Assembly (NCBI RefSeq): GCF_003270085.1
Contig: NZ_QFDQ01000069.1
Coordinates: 1 to 53,510 of the forward strand
Source: Streptomyces triticisoli
GTDB taxonomy: Bacteria; Actinomycetota; Actinomycetes; Streptomycetales; Streptomycetaceae
Direction of reading: 5' to 3'
DNA length: 53,510 nt
A program made the translations under genes and the position numbers. The notes under the pieces were generated by a model that was not told where the DNA came from, ran no database searches, and saw only the letters and a list, made by a program, of their open reading frames with translations. Positions 41,182 to 49,505 of the stretch are shown here, piece after piece. Every line of letters starts with the position of its first letter. Position 1 is the stretch's first letter.

Positions 41182-42644
41182 TGCCGCATCCGCTGGGCCT
41201 GACCCCCTCGAAGATCATCGCGGTCCATCTGAACTACCGCAGCCGGGCGAAGGAGCGCGGTCGCGTCCCGGACCATCCGTCGTACTTCCTCAAGCCGCCA
41301 TCCTCGCTGGCGGGGAGCGGGGACGCGATCCTGCGCCCGCGGGGCTGCGAACTGATGGGGTTCGAGGGGGAGATCGCGCTGGTCATCGGCCGTCCGGCGC
41401 GCCGGGTGACGCCGGAGCAGGGCTGGAGCCATGTCAAGTGGGTCACGGCCGCCAACGACTCGGGCGTGTACGACCTGCGCTACGCCGACCGCGGATCGAA
41501 CCTTCGCTCCAAGGGCGCGGACGGCTTCACCCCGATCGGCCCGCGACTGCTGGAGGCATCCGCACTCGACCCGGCCGCACTGCGGCTGCGGACCTGGGTC
41601 AACGACGAGCTGGTGCAGGAGGACACCACCGACACCCTGCTGTTCGGCTTCGGACATCTGATCGCGGACCTGTCCCGGCTGGTCACCCTGGAGGCCGGGG
41701 ACGTCATCCTGACCGGCACTCCGGCGGGCGCCTCGGTCGCCTCACCGGGCGACGTCGTCGAGGTCGAGGTCAGCAGCGACGAGCTGAGCACGGGACGGCT
41801 GCGCAACCGCGTCGCGATCGCCGGGCACGACCTGGAGACCTGGGGCGCAATGCCCCGGGTCGATCCCGCGGAGCGCGCGGCCGCGTACGGGTCGGCGTAC
41901 ACGGCCGGGTCGCCGGACACCGTCCGGCTGGACCCGGAGATCGAGCAGGGGCTGCAGTCGGTGGCCGTGGCCACCCTCTCCTCCCAGCTGCGCGCCAAGC
42001 ACGGTCTGCCGCACATGTCCATCGACGGGGTGCGGCCCACCCGGCCCGGCACACGGATGGTCGGCGTCGCCCACACGTTGCGCTATCTGCCGCTGCGCGA
42101 GGACCTGTTCAAGAAATACGGGGGCGGCATGAACGCCCAGAAGCGGGCCATCGAGGAGCTGCGCCCCGGACAGGTCCTGGTCATGGATGCCCGGCGGGAC
42201 ACCAGTGCCGGGACCCTCGGCGACATCCTCGCGCTGCGCGCCCAGGAGCGCGGGGCAGCCGGGGTGGTCACCGACGGCGGGCTGCGGGACAGCGCCGCGG
42301 TCGCCGCCCTGGACCTGCCGGTCTACCACGGCGGTGAGCACCCCTCGGTGCTGGGCCGACGCCATGTGCCGTGGGACACCGGGGTGCCGGTGGCCTGCGG
42401 CGGAGCGCTGGTGCAGCCCGGAGACATCCTGGTCGGCGACACGGACGGCGTGGTGGTCGTGCCCCCGGACCTGGCGAGCGAACTGATCGCGGACTGCCGT
42501 GAGCAGGAGCGGCAGGAGGCCTTCATCACCGAGCAGGTGCTGTCCGGCGAGAGCGTCGAGGGCCTGTACCCGCTGGACCCCGTCTGGCGCGCGCAGTACG
42601 AGGCCTGGTGCAAGAAGAACGACATCGAAGGAGAACAGGCGTGA
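41181..42644 (+). CDS. Fusion of FAH-family decarboxylase/isomerase and RraA-family aldolase-like domain
   Basis: A 487-residue two-domain enzyme starting in the TGATG overlap with hpaB. Residues about 10-225 are a fumarylacetoacetate-hydrolase fold: HLNYRSRAKERGRVPDHPSY, FLKPPSSLAG, metal site GCELMGFEGEIALVIG, WVTAANDSGVYDLRYADRGS, GDVILTGTPAGASV. This is the HpaG/HpcE type, which acts as 5-oxopent-3-ene-1,2,5-tricarboxylate decarboxylase and isomerase. Residues about 255-470 are an RraA/HMG-aldolase fold: RPGTRMVGVAHTLRYLP, AIEELRPGQVLVMDARRDTS, AGTLGDILALRAQERGAAGV, VTDGGLRDSAAVAALDLPVY, ACGGALVQPGDILVGDTDGV. Such pyruvate/oxaloacetate aldolases bind a divalent metal through GG-x-x-D. One chain may catalyse sequential lower-pathway steps. 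It overlaps the next gene by 4 bp. Confidence 0.9.
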   Translation: MPHPLGLTPSKIIAVHLNYRSRAKERGRVPDHPSYFLKPPSSLAGSGDAILRPRGCELMGFEGEIALVIGRPARRVTPEQGWSHVKWVTAANDSGVYDLRYADRGSNLRSKGADGFTPIGPRLLEASALDPAALRLRTWVNDELVQEDTTDTLLFGFGHLIADLSRLVTLEAGDVILTGTPAGASVASPGDVVEVEVSSDELSTGRLRNRVAIAGHDLETWGAMPRVDPAERAAAYGSAYTAGSPDTVRLDPEIEQGLQSVAVATLSSQLRAKHGLPHMSIDGVRPTRPGTRMVGVAHTLRYLPLREDLFKKYGGGMNAQKRAIEELRPGQVLVMDARRDTSAGTLGDILALRAQERGAAGVVTDGGLRDSAAVAALDLPVYHGGEHPSVLGRRHVPWDTGVPVACGGALVQPGDILVGDTDGVVVVPPDLASELIADCREQERQEAFITEQVLSGESVEGLYPLDPVWRAQYEAWCKKNDIEGEQA

Positions 42645-43570
42645 AGTTCCGCAGCGACCCGTCCGGTATCCGCGGCTCGATCGCCCCGGTCGTCACCCCG
42701 TTCACCGAGGACGGCGCGGTCGACCACGACAGTCTGCGCGAGCTGATCCGCTGGCAGCTCCACTCCGGCTCGCACGGCATCTCACTGGGCGGCTCGACCG
42801 GCGAGCCGTCCGCGCAGACGGTCACCGAGCGCATCGCCGCGATGCGCACCGTGGCCGAGGAGATCGCCGACCGGGCGCCCTTCCTGCCCGGTACCGGCAG
42901 CGCCAAGCTGGACGAGACCCTCGAACTGACCGCGGCCGCCCGCGAGCTCGGCGCGGACGCGGCGCTGGTCATCACCCCGTACTACGCCCGGCCGACCCAG
43001 GAGGCGCTGTACACCTGGTACGCCACTGTGGCGGCGGAGTTCCCGGACCTGCCGATCGTCGCCTACAACGTGCCCTCGCGCACCGCGGTGGACATCGCGC
43101 CCGAGACCGTGCGGCGGCTGTTCACCGACTTCGACAACTTCGTCGGCATCAAGGAGACGACGAAGGACTTCGAGCACTTCTCCCGGGTGCTGCACGCATG
43201 CGGCCGGGAACTGCTGGTGTGGTCCGGCATCGAGCTGCTGTGCCTGCCGCTGCTGGCACTGGGCGGAGCCGGGTTCGTCTCCGCGGTGACCAACCTCGCC
43301 CCGGGTGCGGTGGCGCGGATGTACGAGCTGTGGGAGGCCGGAACCCCCGAGAGCATGGCCGCCGCCCGCGAACTGCACTACCGGCTGCACCCCCTGGTCG
43401 ACCTGCTGTTCGTCGAGACCAACCCGGCCCCCGCCAAGTGGGTGCTCGCCCAGCAGGGCCGGATCGCCTCCCCGCACGTGCGCGCCCCGCTCACCCCGCC
43501 CACCGATACGGGCCTGGCCCGTATCCGCGCGCTGCTCGCCGAAGGCGGCGACCTGACCCAGCAGATCTGA
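42641..43570 (+). CDS. DapA/NanA-family class I aldolase (dihydrodipicolinate synthase family)
   Basis: A 309-residue TIM-barrel lyase from GTG 42641 (GAAGGAG upstream), overlapping the fusion gene by 4 bp. GGSTGEPSAQT replaces the usual GTTGE phosphate/pyruvate loop, Tyr142 lies in VAYNVPSRT and the Schiff-base Lys171 in GIKETTKDF. Family members use pyruvate as donor (DapA, NanA, HpaI-like and dehydratase/hydratase-aldolases). In this pathway it may cleave 2,4-dihydroxyhept-2-enedioate to pyruvate and succinate semialdehyde in place of class II HpaI, or act on an earlier intermediate. The family is clear, the exact step is inference. Confidence 0.88.
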   Translation: MKFRSDPSGIRGSIAPVVTPFTEDGAVDHDSLRELIRWQLHSGSHGISLGGSTGEPSAQTVTERIAAMRTVAEEIADRAPFLPGTGSAKLDETLELTAAARELGADAALVITPYYARPTQEALYTWYATVAAEFPDLPIVAYNVPSRTAVDIAPETVRRLFTDFDNFVGIKETTKDFEHFSRVLHACGRELLVWSGIELLCLPLLALGGAGFVSAVTNLAPGAVARMYELWEAGTPESMAAARELHYRLHPLVDLLFVETNPAPAKWVLAQQGRIASPHVRAPLTPPTDTGLARIRALLAEGGDLTQQI

Positions 43571-43582
43571 GGGAACACGATC

Positions 43583-45079
43583 ATGACCGACACCACCACT
43601 CCCCCCGCAGGACTGCCCACCGGGATACGGCACTGGATCGGCGGCGACCTCGTCGACTCCGTATCGGGCCGTACCTTCGACGTCGCCGACCCGGTCACCA
43701 ACACCCCCTACGCCGAGGCCGCCGCGGGCGGCCCCGCCGACGTCGACCGCGCGGTGGCCGCCGCCCGGGCCGCCTTCCCCGCCTGGTCCGCGCTCGGCAA
43801 CCGTGAGCGCGCCGACGTCCTCAACCGCATCGCCGACGCCGTCGAGGCCCGCCACGAACAGCTGGCCGCCTTCGAGTCCTTCGACTCCGGACTGCCCATC
43901 ACCCAGGCCCGCGGCCAGGCCCGCCGCGCGGCGGAGAACTTCCGCTACTTCGCCGACGTCATCGTCGCGCTCGGCGAGGAGGCCTTCCGCCAGGGCGGGA
44001 GCCAGATCAGCTACGTGGTGCGCACCCCGGTCGGCGTCGCGGGGCTGATCACTCCGTGGAACACACCGTTCATGCTGGAGAGCTGGAAGCTCGCTCCGGC
44101 ACTGGCCTCGGGCTGCACCCTGGTCCTCAAGCCCGCCGAGTGGACCCCGCTCTCGGCAAGCCTGTGGCCGGAGATCTTCGCCGAGGCCGGGCTCCCGGCC
44201 GGAGCGGTCAACATCGTGCACGGCATCGGCGAGGAGGCCGGCCAGGCCCTGGTCGACCACCCCGGCGTGCCGCTGATCTCCTTCACCGGCTCCACCGACA
44301 CCGGCAAGCACATCATCCGCTCCTCCGCCGAGCACCTGAAGACCACCTCCATGGAACTGGGCGGCAAGTCCCCGGTCGTCCTCTTCGCCGACGCCGACCT
44401 GGAGGCGGCACTGGACTCGGTGGTCTTCGGCGTCTTCTCCCTCAACGGCGAGCGGTGCACCGCCGGCTCCCGGGTGCTGGTCGAGCGGCCGGTCTACGAG
44501 GAGTTCACCCGCCGGCTCGCCGAGCGCGCCGAGCGCGTCAAGGTCGGCCCGCCCGCGGACCCGGCCACCGAGGTCGGCGCCCTGGTCCACCCCGAGCACT
44601 ACGCCCGGGTGCTGGACTACGTCGCCATCGGGAAGAAGGAGGCGAAGCTGGTCGCCGGCGGTTCCCGCCCGGTCCACCTGGAGGCGGGCAACTACCTGCA
44701 GCCCACGGTCTTCGCCGACGTCCCGTCCGACGCGCGGATCTTCCAGGAGGAGATCTTCGGCCCCGTGGTGTGCGTGACTCCCTTCGACACCGAGGCCGAG
44801 GCGGTCGAACTGGCGAACGCCACCCGGTACGGGCTGGCCGCCTACGTCTGGACGAGCGACCTGAAGCGCGGCCACCGCGTCGCGCACGCCGTCGAGACCG
44901 GCATGCTCTGGATCAACTCCCACAACGTCCGCGACCTGCGCACCCCCTTCGGCGGGGTCAAAGCCTCCGGCGTCGGCCGCGAGGGCGGCGCGCACAGCAT
45001 CGACTTCTACACCGAGTCCAAGATCGTCCACGTCGCCCTCGGCGACGTTCACACCCCCCGTTTCGGAGCCGCCTCATGA
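43583..45079 (+). CDS. hpaE: 5-carboxymethyl-2-hydroxymuconate semialdehyde dehydrogenase
   Basis: A 498-residue aldehyde dehydrogenase from ATG 43583. Catalytic Cys292 is in NGERCTAGSR and the general base Glu258 in MELGGKSPVV; the cofactor loop is ISFTGSTDTGKHI and the N-terminal part has GLITPWNTPFMLESWKLAPA with the conserved Asn. It oxidises the ring-cleavage semialdehyde with NAD+. The assignment to hpaE depends on the family resemblance and on neighbouring hpaD and hpaB. It overlaps hpaD by 4 bp (ATGA). Confidence 0.9.
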   Translation: MTDTTTPPAGLPTGIRHWIGGDLVDSVSGRTFDVADPVTNTPYAEAAAGGPADVDRAVAAARAAFPAWSALGNRERADVLNRIADAVEARHEQLAAFESFDSGLPITQARGQARRAAENFRYFADVIVALGEEAFRQGGSQISYVVRTPVGVAGLITPWNTPFMLESWKLAPALASGCTLVLKPAEWTPLSASLWPEIFAEAGLPAGAVNIVHGIGEEAGQALVDHPGVPLISFTGSTDTGKHIIRSSAEHLKTTSMELGGKSPVVLFADADLEAALDSVVFGVFSLNGERCTAGSRVLVERPVYEEFTRRLAERAERVKVGPPADPATEVGALVHPEHYARVLDYVAIGKKEAKLVAGGSRPVHLEAGNYLQPTVFADVPSDARIFQEEIFGPVVCVTPFDTEAEAVELANATRYGLAAYVWTSDLKRGHRVAHAVETGMLWINSHNVRDLRTPFGGVKASGVGREGGAHSIDFYTESKIVHVALGDVHTPRFGAAS

Positions 45080-46080
45080 CCGCACCAGGAGCCCCCGACG
45101 TCGTCCGCTCCGCCTACGCCCAGCTCGCCGTCACCGACCTGGCCAAGGCCCGCTGGTTCTGGGTCGACATGCTCGGCTTCCACGTGCAGTACGAGGATGC
45201 CGACTCCCTCTACCTGCGCGGCACCGACGAGCTGACCCATCACTCCCTCGTGCTGCGCCGGGGCGAGGTGGCCGCGCTCGACCACCTCGCCTACCGCGTC
45301 CGCACCCCCGAGGACGTCGACCGCGCCGAGAAGTACTTCCGCGACCTCGGCCGCCCCGTCCGCCGCGTCCCCGCCGGCCAGGGCGCCCGCGGCGTCGGCG
45401 ACGCGGTCCGCGTCATCGACCCGCTCGGCTTCCCCGTGGAGTTCTTCCACACCATCGAACGCGGCGAGCGGCTCATCCAGCGTTACGACCTGCGCCGCGG
45501 AGCCGAGATCGCCCGCCTGGACCACTTCAACATCTGCACTCCCGACATCCCCGCCGCCTACGCCCACTACCAGAATCTCGGCTTCGGCTGCTCGGAGACC
45601 ATCGAGGGCGACGAACACGAGCTGTACGCGGCCTGGATGTACCGCAAGCAGACCGTCCACGACGTCGCCTTCACCGGAGGCGCCGGCCCCCGCCTGCACC
45701 ACGTCGGCGTGGCCACCCACGAGTCCCACCACGTGCTGCGCACCGCCGACCTCTTCGGCTCGCTGCACGAGGAGAAGCACATCGAGCGCGGCCCCGGCCG
45801 GCACGGCGTCTCCAACGCCTTCTACCTCTACCTGCGCGACCCCGACGGCCACCGGGTGGAGATCTACACCTCCGACTACTACACCGGCGACCCCGACCAC
45901 GAGACCTACCGGTGGAACGTCCACGACGACCGACGCCGGGACTTCTGGGGCAACGCCGTCATCGAGTCCTGGTACAAGGAGGCCGCCCCGGTCCTCGACC
46001 TCGACGGCACCCCCCAGCCCGTCACCGACACCCTTCTCGACGAGTCCGCCGTCACCGTCGGCGCCGACGGCCTCGGCTGA
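45076..46080 (+). CDS. hpaD: 3,4-dihydroxyphenylacetate (homoprotocatechuate) 2,3-dioxygenase
   Basis: A 334-residue type I extradiol dioxygenase of the vicinal oxygen chelate fold, the class of the Arthrobacter/Brevibacterium enzymes. Metal ligands: His150 (RLDHFNICTPD), His208 or 209 (PRLHHVGVATHE) and Glu262 (GHRVEIYTSDY). The catalytic His region THESHHVLRTAD and a C-terminal lid (DDRRRDFWGNAVIESWYKEA) are present. It opens the homoprotocatechuate ring next to the side-chain-bearing carbon, giving the semialdehyde used by HpaE. The ATG overlaps the hpaE stop. Fe or Mn cannot be told from sequence. Confidence 0.93.
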   Translation: MTAPGAPDVVRSAYAQLAVTDLAKARWFWVDMLGFHVQYEDADSLYLRGTDELTHHSLVLRRGEVAALDHLAYRVRTPEDVDRAEKYFRDLGRPVRRVPAGQGARGVGDAVRVIDPLGFPVEFFHTIERGERLIQRYDLRRGAEIARLDHFNICTPDIPAAYAHYQNLGFGCSETIEGDEHELYAAWMYRKQTVHDVAFTGGAGPRLHHVGVATHESHHVLRTADLFGSLHEEKHIERGPGRHGVSNAFYLYLRDPDGHRVEIYTSDYYTGDPDHETYRWNVHDDRRRDFWGNAVIESWYKEAAPVLDLDGTPQPVTDTLLDESAVTVGADGLG

Positions 46081-46235
46081 CAGCGGACCGGACCGGGGAG
46101 CCCGAACCCGCTCCCCGGTCCGCGACCTTACGCAGCCCGGCGCATCGAGGGTCCGGGCCGCGGTGGACGGCACCCGACCGCGCTCCACCGCGGCCTCGGC
46201 CCACCCGACGCCCTACCGAAAGAGGTTCCCTCTCC

Positions 46236-47408
46236 ATGGACAACCCGATGGACAACCCGATGCGGCGGTTCACGACCACCGGACTCAACCGCCGTCGATT
46301 CCTCGCCGGCAGCGCGACCACGGCCACCGCCCTGGGCCTACCGGCCGTCACGGCTGCGCCGGCTCGGGCCGGCGGCAGGGGCATCGCCGCGGCCGACCGG
46401 TACCCCATGTGGCTGGCTCTCCTCGGCACCGCGGGCGGCCCCTCCTGGTGGAACGGCATCACCCGCGAAGGCATCTCCTCGGCGGTCGTCGTCGACGGCG
46501 CGGTCTACCTGGTCGATTGCGGAGCGGGAGCCGGGCGGCAGCTCTTCCGCGCCGGGCTCGACCTGGCCGACCTGCGGGCCATCTTCATCACCCATCTGCA
46601 TTCCGACCACATCAGCGACTACTTCACCCTGCAGCTCTACGGCTGGTACCAGAACCTCGAGAAGGCGCACCGGCCCGTCCACGCTTATGGCCCCGGCGAC
46701 CGCGGAGCGCTGCCGCCCCTCTTCGGCCACCCCGAGCAGGTACCGCCGGTCATCAGCCCCGACGACCCCACACCGGGGCTCGTTGGCATGACCGACTCCC
46801 TCCTGCGCGCCTACGCCACCGACATCAACGACCGCATGCGGGACAACCTGAAGACCGACCTGCGCCGACTGGTCGTCCCCCACGACATCGAGATCCCGGC
46901 CGACGTGCCGTTCCACCCCAACGACAACCCGACACCGGACATGGCGCCGTTCGTCGTCCACGAGGACGACCGGGTGCGGGTCTCGGCGACCCTGGTGAAG
47001 CACGCACCCGCCGCCCCGGCCTTCGGTTTCCGTTTCGACTCGCACCACGGATCCGTCGTCTTCTCCGGTGACACCGGCGTGTGCGACAACCTCGTCCGGC
47101 TCGCCACCGGCGCGGACGTCCTCGTCCACGAGGTGGTCGACGACCAGTGGATCCGCGGACGCTACGGCCAACCGCCCTACACACCGGACCAGGAAGCCCT
47201 GATCAACCACCACCTCACTGCCCACACCCCCGTCGCCGACACCGGCAGGGTGGCCGAGCGGGCAGGCGTGCCCACCCTCGTCCTCAACCACTTCGTGCCC
47301 GGCAACATCCCGGAATCCCGCTGGGCACAGGCTCGCAAGACCTACTCCGGCCGGCTCATCGTCGGCCGTGACCTCGACCGTATCGGGGTCGGCCGCCCTG
47401 CCCGGTGA
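46236..47408 (+). CDS. Tat-exported metallo-beta-lactamase-fold hydrolase
   Basis: A 390-residue protein from ATG 46236, which is followed by a repeated MDNPMDNPM. The Tat signal LNRRRFLAGSATTATALGLP ends near ARA. The mature MBL domain starts with AVVVDGAVYLVDCGAGAGRQ and has the zinc motif His120-x-His122-x-Asp124-His125 (FITHLHSDHISDYF), a later GDTG (Asp ligand) in VVFSGDTGVCDN, and HEVVDD and NHFVPG for the last ligands. It resembles arylsulfatase/RNase-Z-like periplasmic members. It lies 155 bp after hpaD on the same strand; it may hydrolyse an ester, lactone or sulfate precursor of the aromatic substrate, which is only a context guess. Confidence 0.88.
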   Translation: MDNPMDNPMRRFTTTGLNRRRFLAGSATTATALGLPAVTAAPARAGGRGIAAADRYPMWLALLGTAGGPSWWNGITREGISSAVVVDGAVYLVDCGAGAGRQLFRAGLDLADLRAIFITHLHSDHISDYFTLQLYGWYQNLEKAHRPVHAYGPGDRGALPPLFGHPEQVPPVISPDDPTPGLVGMTDSLLRAYATDINDRMRDNLKTDLRRLVVPHDIEIPADVPFHPNDNPTPDMAPFVVHEDDRVRVSATLVKHAPAAPAFGFRFDSHHGSVVFSGDTGVCDNLVRLATGADVLVHEVVDDQWIRGRYGQPPYTPDQEALINHHLTAHTPVADTGRVAERAGVPTLVLNHFVPGNIPESRWAQARKTYSGRLIVGRDLDRIGVGRPAR

Positions 47409-47444
47409 TCGCATGGCCGGGGCGACTCCCGGGCCGGCGGACGG

Positions 47445-49340
47445 TCACTTCAGCTCGTCCGGGCACGGTGTGCCCCGCGGCAGCTGGTACGGCGACGCCA
47501 GCCGGTACGTGCCCGCCTCCGGGGCGAGCAGCATCGTCCACTTGTCGCCCTCGGCGTCCTCCTCCGTCTCCCTCAGGCAGCCGTTGACGTTGTCGTACGT
47601 CTTCGGCTCGCCCTCGGCGCGGTCCTTGGAGGCGTCCGTCTCCTGGGGCGGCTTGAGGCTCTTGCCGTTGTCGTCGACGAGGCTGAGCCAGGGCGAGTAC
47701 GGGATGCGGATGAGGACGCGACCCGGTTTGTGCACCTGGAGGGTCATCCCGTCCTGCTCGGCGCGGATCACGACCGCGTCGGGCTCGGCGAGGGGGGTGG
47801 GGTCGGTGACCTCGAACAGCTGCCAGTTGGCGTCGCCCCAGATCTGCTTCAGGTACGGCATGCCCTGCTGCACGAGGGCGCGTTCCTTTTCGCCGCCGTC
47901 GCCGTCCAGGTCGTCCTTGGGCAGGACCACGTGGTGCACGGCCCAGCGCTGGAGCCACTCGTGGTAGTTCGCCGAGTTGAGCGTGCCGTCGTAGAAGAGC
48001 GGGTTGCGCTGCATGTCGGCCTGACGGTTCCAGCCGCGGGCCAGGTTGACGTACGGCGCCAGCGCGGAGGCCTCACGGTGGGAGCGGGCGGGGACCACCT
48101 CGACGCGGCCCTTCTCCGCGCCGACCTGCTGCAGCTGGTTGACGAGGGGGGCCAGTTCGCGCGCCCAGGAGGCGGCGGGGGTGGTGTTGACGATGTCGTC
48201 GACCGACTTGAAGCCGATCCAGCCGACGAAGCCGAGGAAGGCCAGCACGATCGCGTACCACTTGCGCGAGCGCGGGACCGCGTACGGCAGCGCCGCCACC
48301 AGCGTCACTCCGGCGAACAGCATCGCCAGCCGGGTCATGTTGGAGCCGATCTGGGAGCTGATCAGCCACACCAGGACGACCCCCAGGCCGTACACCGCCG
48401 ACGTGATCCGGACCGTCTTCCACTCCCGGGGGACGAGGACGACGGCGAGGACGGCGTAGAGCAGGGGCAGGACCACCGAGGCGAACGACATCGGCTGGGT
48501 GCCGGAGAAGGGGAACAGCCAGGCCGAGACGGCCACCACCGCGGCCGGGGCGAGACCCAGCGCCCAGGCGCCCGGGCGGCGCTTCTGCAGGAACAGCGCG
48601 ACCGCGACCAGGCCCACGAACAGGCCCGCCACGGGCGAGGACATGGTGGCGAGCGCGGCCAGCGGGGCCGCGATCAGCGCCTTCGCCCAGCGTTTGTGGC
48701 GCCAGCGGTACGGCCAGCAGAACACGGCCGCGACCGCGCCCAGCGCGAACAGCGTGCCCAGGCCGAACGTCACCCGGCCCGACAGCGCGTTGCACAGCAG
48801 CCCGAAGACGCCGGCCAGCGCGGCCCACAGGGGGTTCCGGACCGCGCGGCTGCGGATGAGGACCATCGTCAGCAGGCCCGCGGAGAGCGTGCCGGCGATC
48901 ATCATCGTCGTACGGACGCCGAGGACCGACATCAGATACGGCGAGACCACGCTGTACGACACCGGGTGCATGCCGCCGTACCAGGCGAGGTTGTACGCCG
49001 AGTCCGGGTGCCGGCCGACGAACTCGGCCCAGGCGTCCTGCGCCGCGAGATCGCCGCCACTGTTCGCGAAGGTGAAGAACCAGGCGATGTGCAGCAGGCC
49101 CGCCAGGGCCGTGACGGACAGGGCGGGGTGCCGCAGCATCCGCTCCCGGACGGCCATGGCGGTGGCCCGGGTGCGGGAGCGGTGACCGTTCGTGCGGTCG
49201 CTCTCCGGGTCAGTCGCGGACTCCGGGTCAGTCGTGGACTCCGGGTCAGTCGTGGACACGTCTATTCGCGGGCCGTCGCCCGGGCTGTCGTTCGGGCCCC
49301 GATCGGCGTCGTCGGCGTGTGTCGGCTCCGCTGTCGCCAC
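47445..49340 (-). CDS. Large polytopic membrane protein, GT-C-like, function unknown
   Basis: A 631-residue integral membrane protein from GTG 49340. The cytoplasmic N-terminus has three near-identical TDPES repeats (about 36-50). About 11-12 membrane segments follow between residues 75 and 380 (ALSVTALAGLLHIAWFFTFA, MMIAGTLSAGLLTMVLI, VFGLLCNALSGRVTFGLGTL, GLGVVLVWLISSQIG). The extracytoplasmic loop HPDSAYNLAWYGGMHPVSYS is conserved-looking, and about 230 residues of exposed alpha-beta C-terminal domain close the protein. The layout recalls GT-C glycosyltransferases, but the acidic DE motif of the first loop is not evident. It is a common single-copy Streptomyces gene type without assigned function. 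It converges with the MBL gene. Confidence 0.82.
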   Translation of the reverse strand: MATAEPTHADDADRGPNDSPGDGPRIDVSTTDPESTTDPESATDPESDRTNGHRSRTRATAMAVRERMLRHPALSVTALAGLLHIAWFFTFANSGGDLAAQDAWAEFVGRHPDSAYNLAWYGGMHPVSYSVVSPYLMSVLGVRTTMMIAGTLSAGLLTMVLIRSRAVRNPLWAALAGVFGLLCNALSGRVTFGLGTLFALGAVAAVFCWPYRWRHKRWAKALIAAPLAALATMSSPVAGLFVGLVAVALFLQKRRPGAWALGLAPAAVVAVSAWLFPFSGTQPMSFASVVLPLLYAVLAVVLVPREWKTVRITSAVYGLGVVLVWLISSQIGSNMTRLAMLFAGVTLVAALPYAVPRSRKWYAIVLAFLGFVGWIGFKSVDDIVNTTPAASWARELAPLVNQLQQVGAEKGRVEVVPARSHREASALAPYVNLARGWNRQADMQRNPLFYDGTLNSANYHEWLQRWAVHHVVLPKDDLDGDGGEKERALVQQGMPYLKQIWGDANWQLFEVTDPTPLAEPDAVVIRAEQDGMTLQVHKPGRVLIRIPYSPWLSLVDDNGKSLKPPQETDASKDRAEGEPKTYDNVNGCLRETEEDAEGDKWTMLLAPEAGTYRLASPYQLPRGTPCPDELK

Positions 49341-49505
49341 CTGAAGGCACTCCCCGTGTCCTGTCCTCTGTCCGCGGCCGCGTCCCGCGACCGGCGACGT
49401 GCCCGATTCGTGACGCTAGCACGCAGCCCGTCCGGACAGCTCCCGGGTGGGGGCTGCCCGAACGGGCTGCGCGGGCGGTGGCTGTGGCGCCGGGTGACGC
49501 ACGAG

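Noticed and set aside
42782..45052. 756-codon frame on the minus strand inside the hpa operon
   Set aside because: Antisense shadow of the dapA-like and hpaE genes, which have catalytic motifs and ribosome sites.
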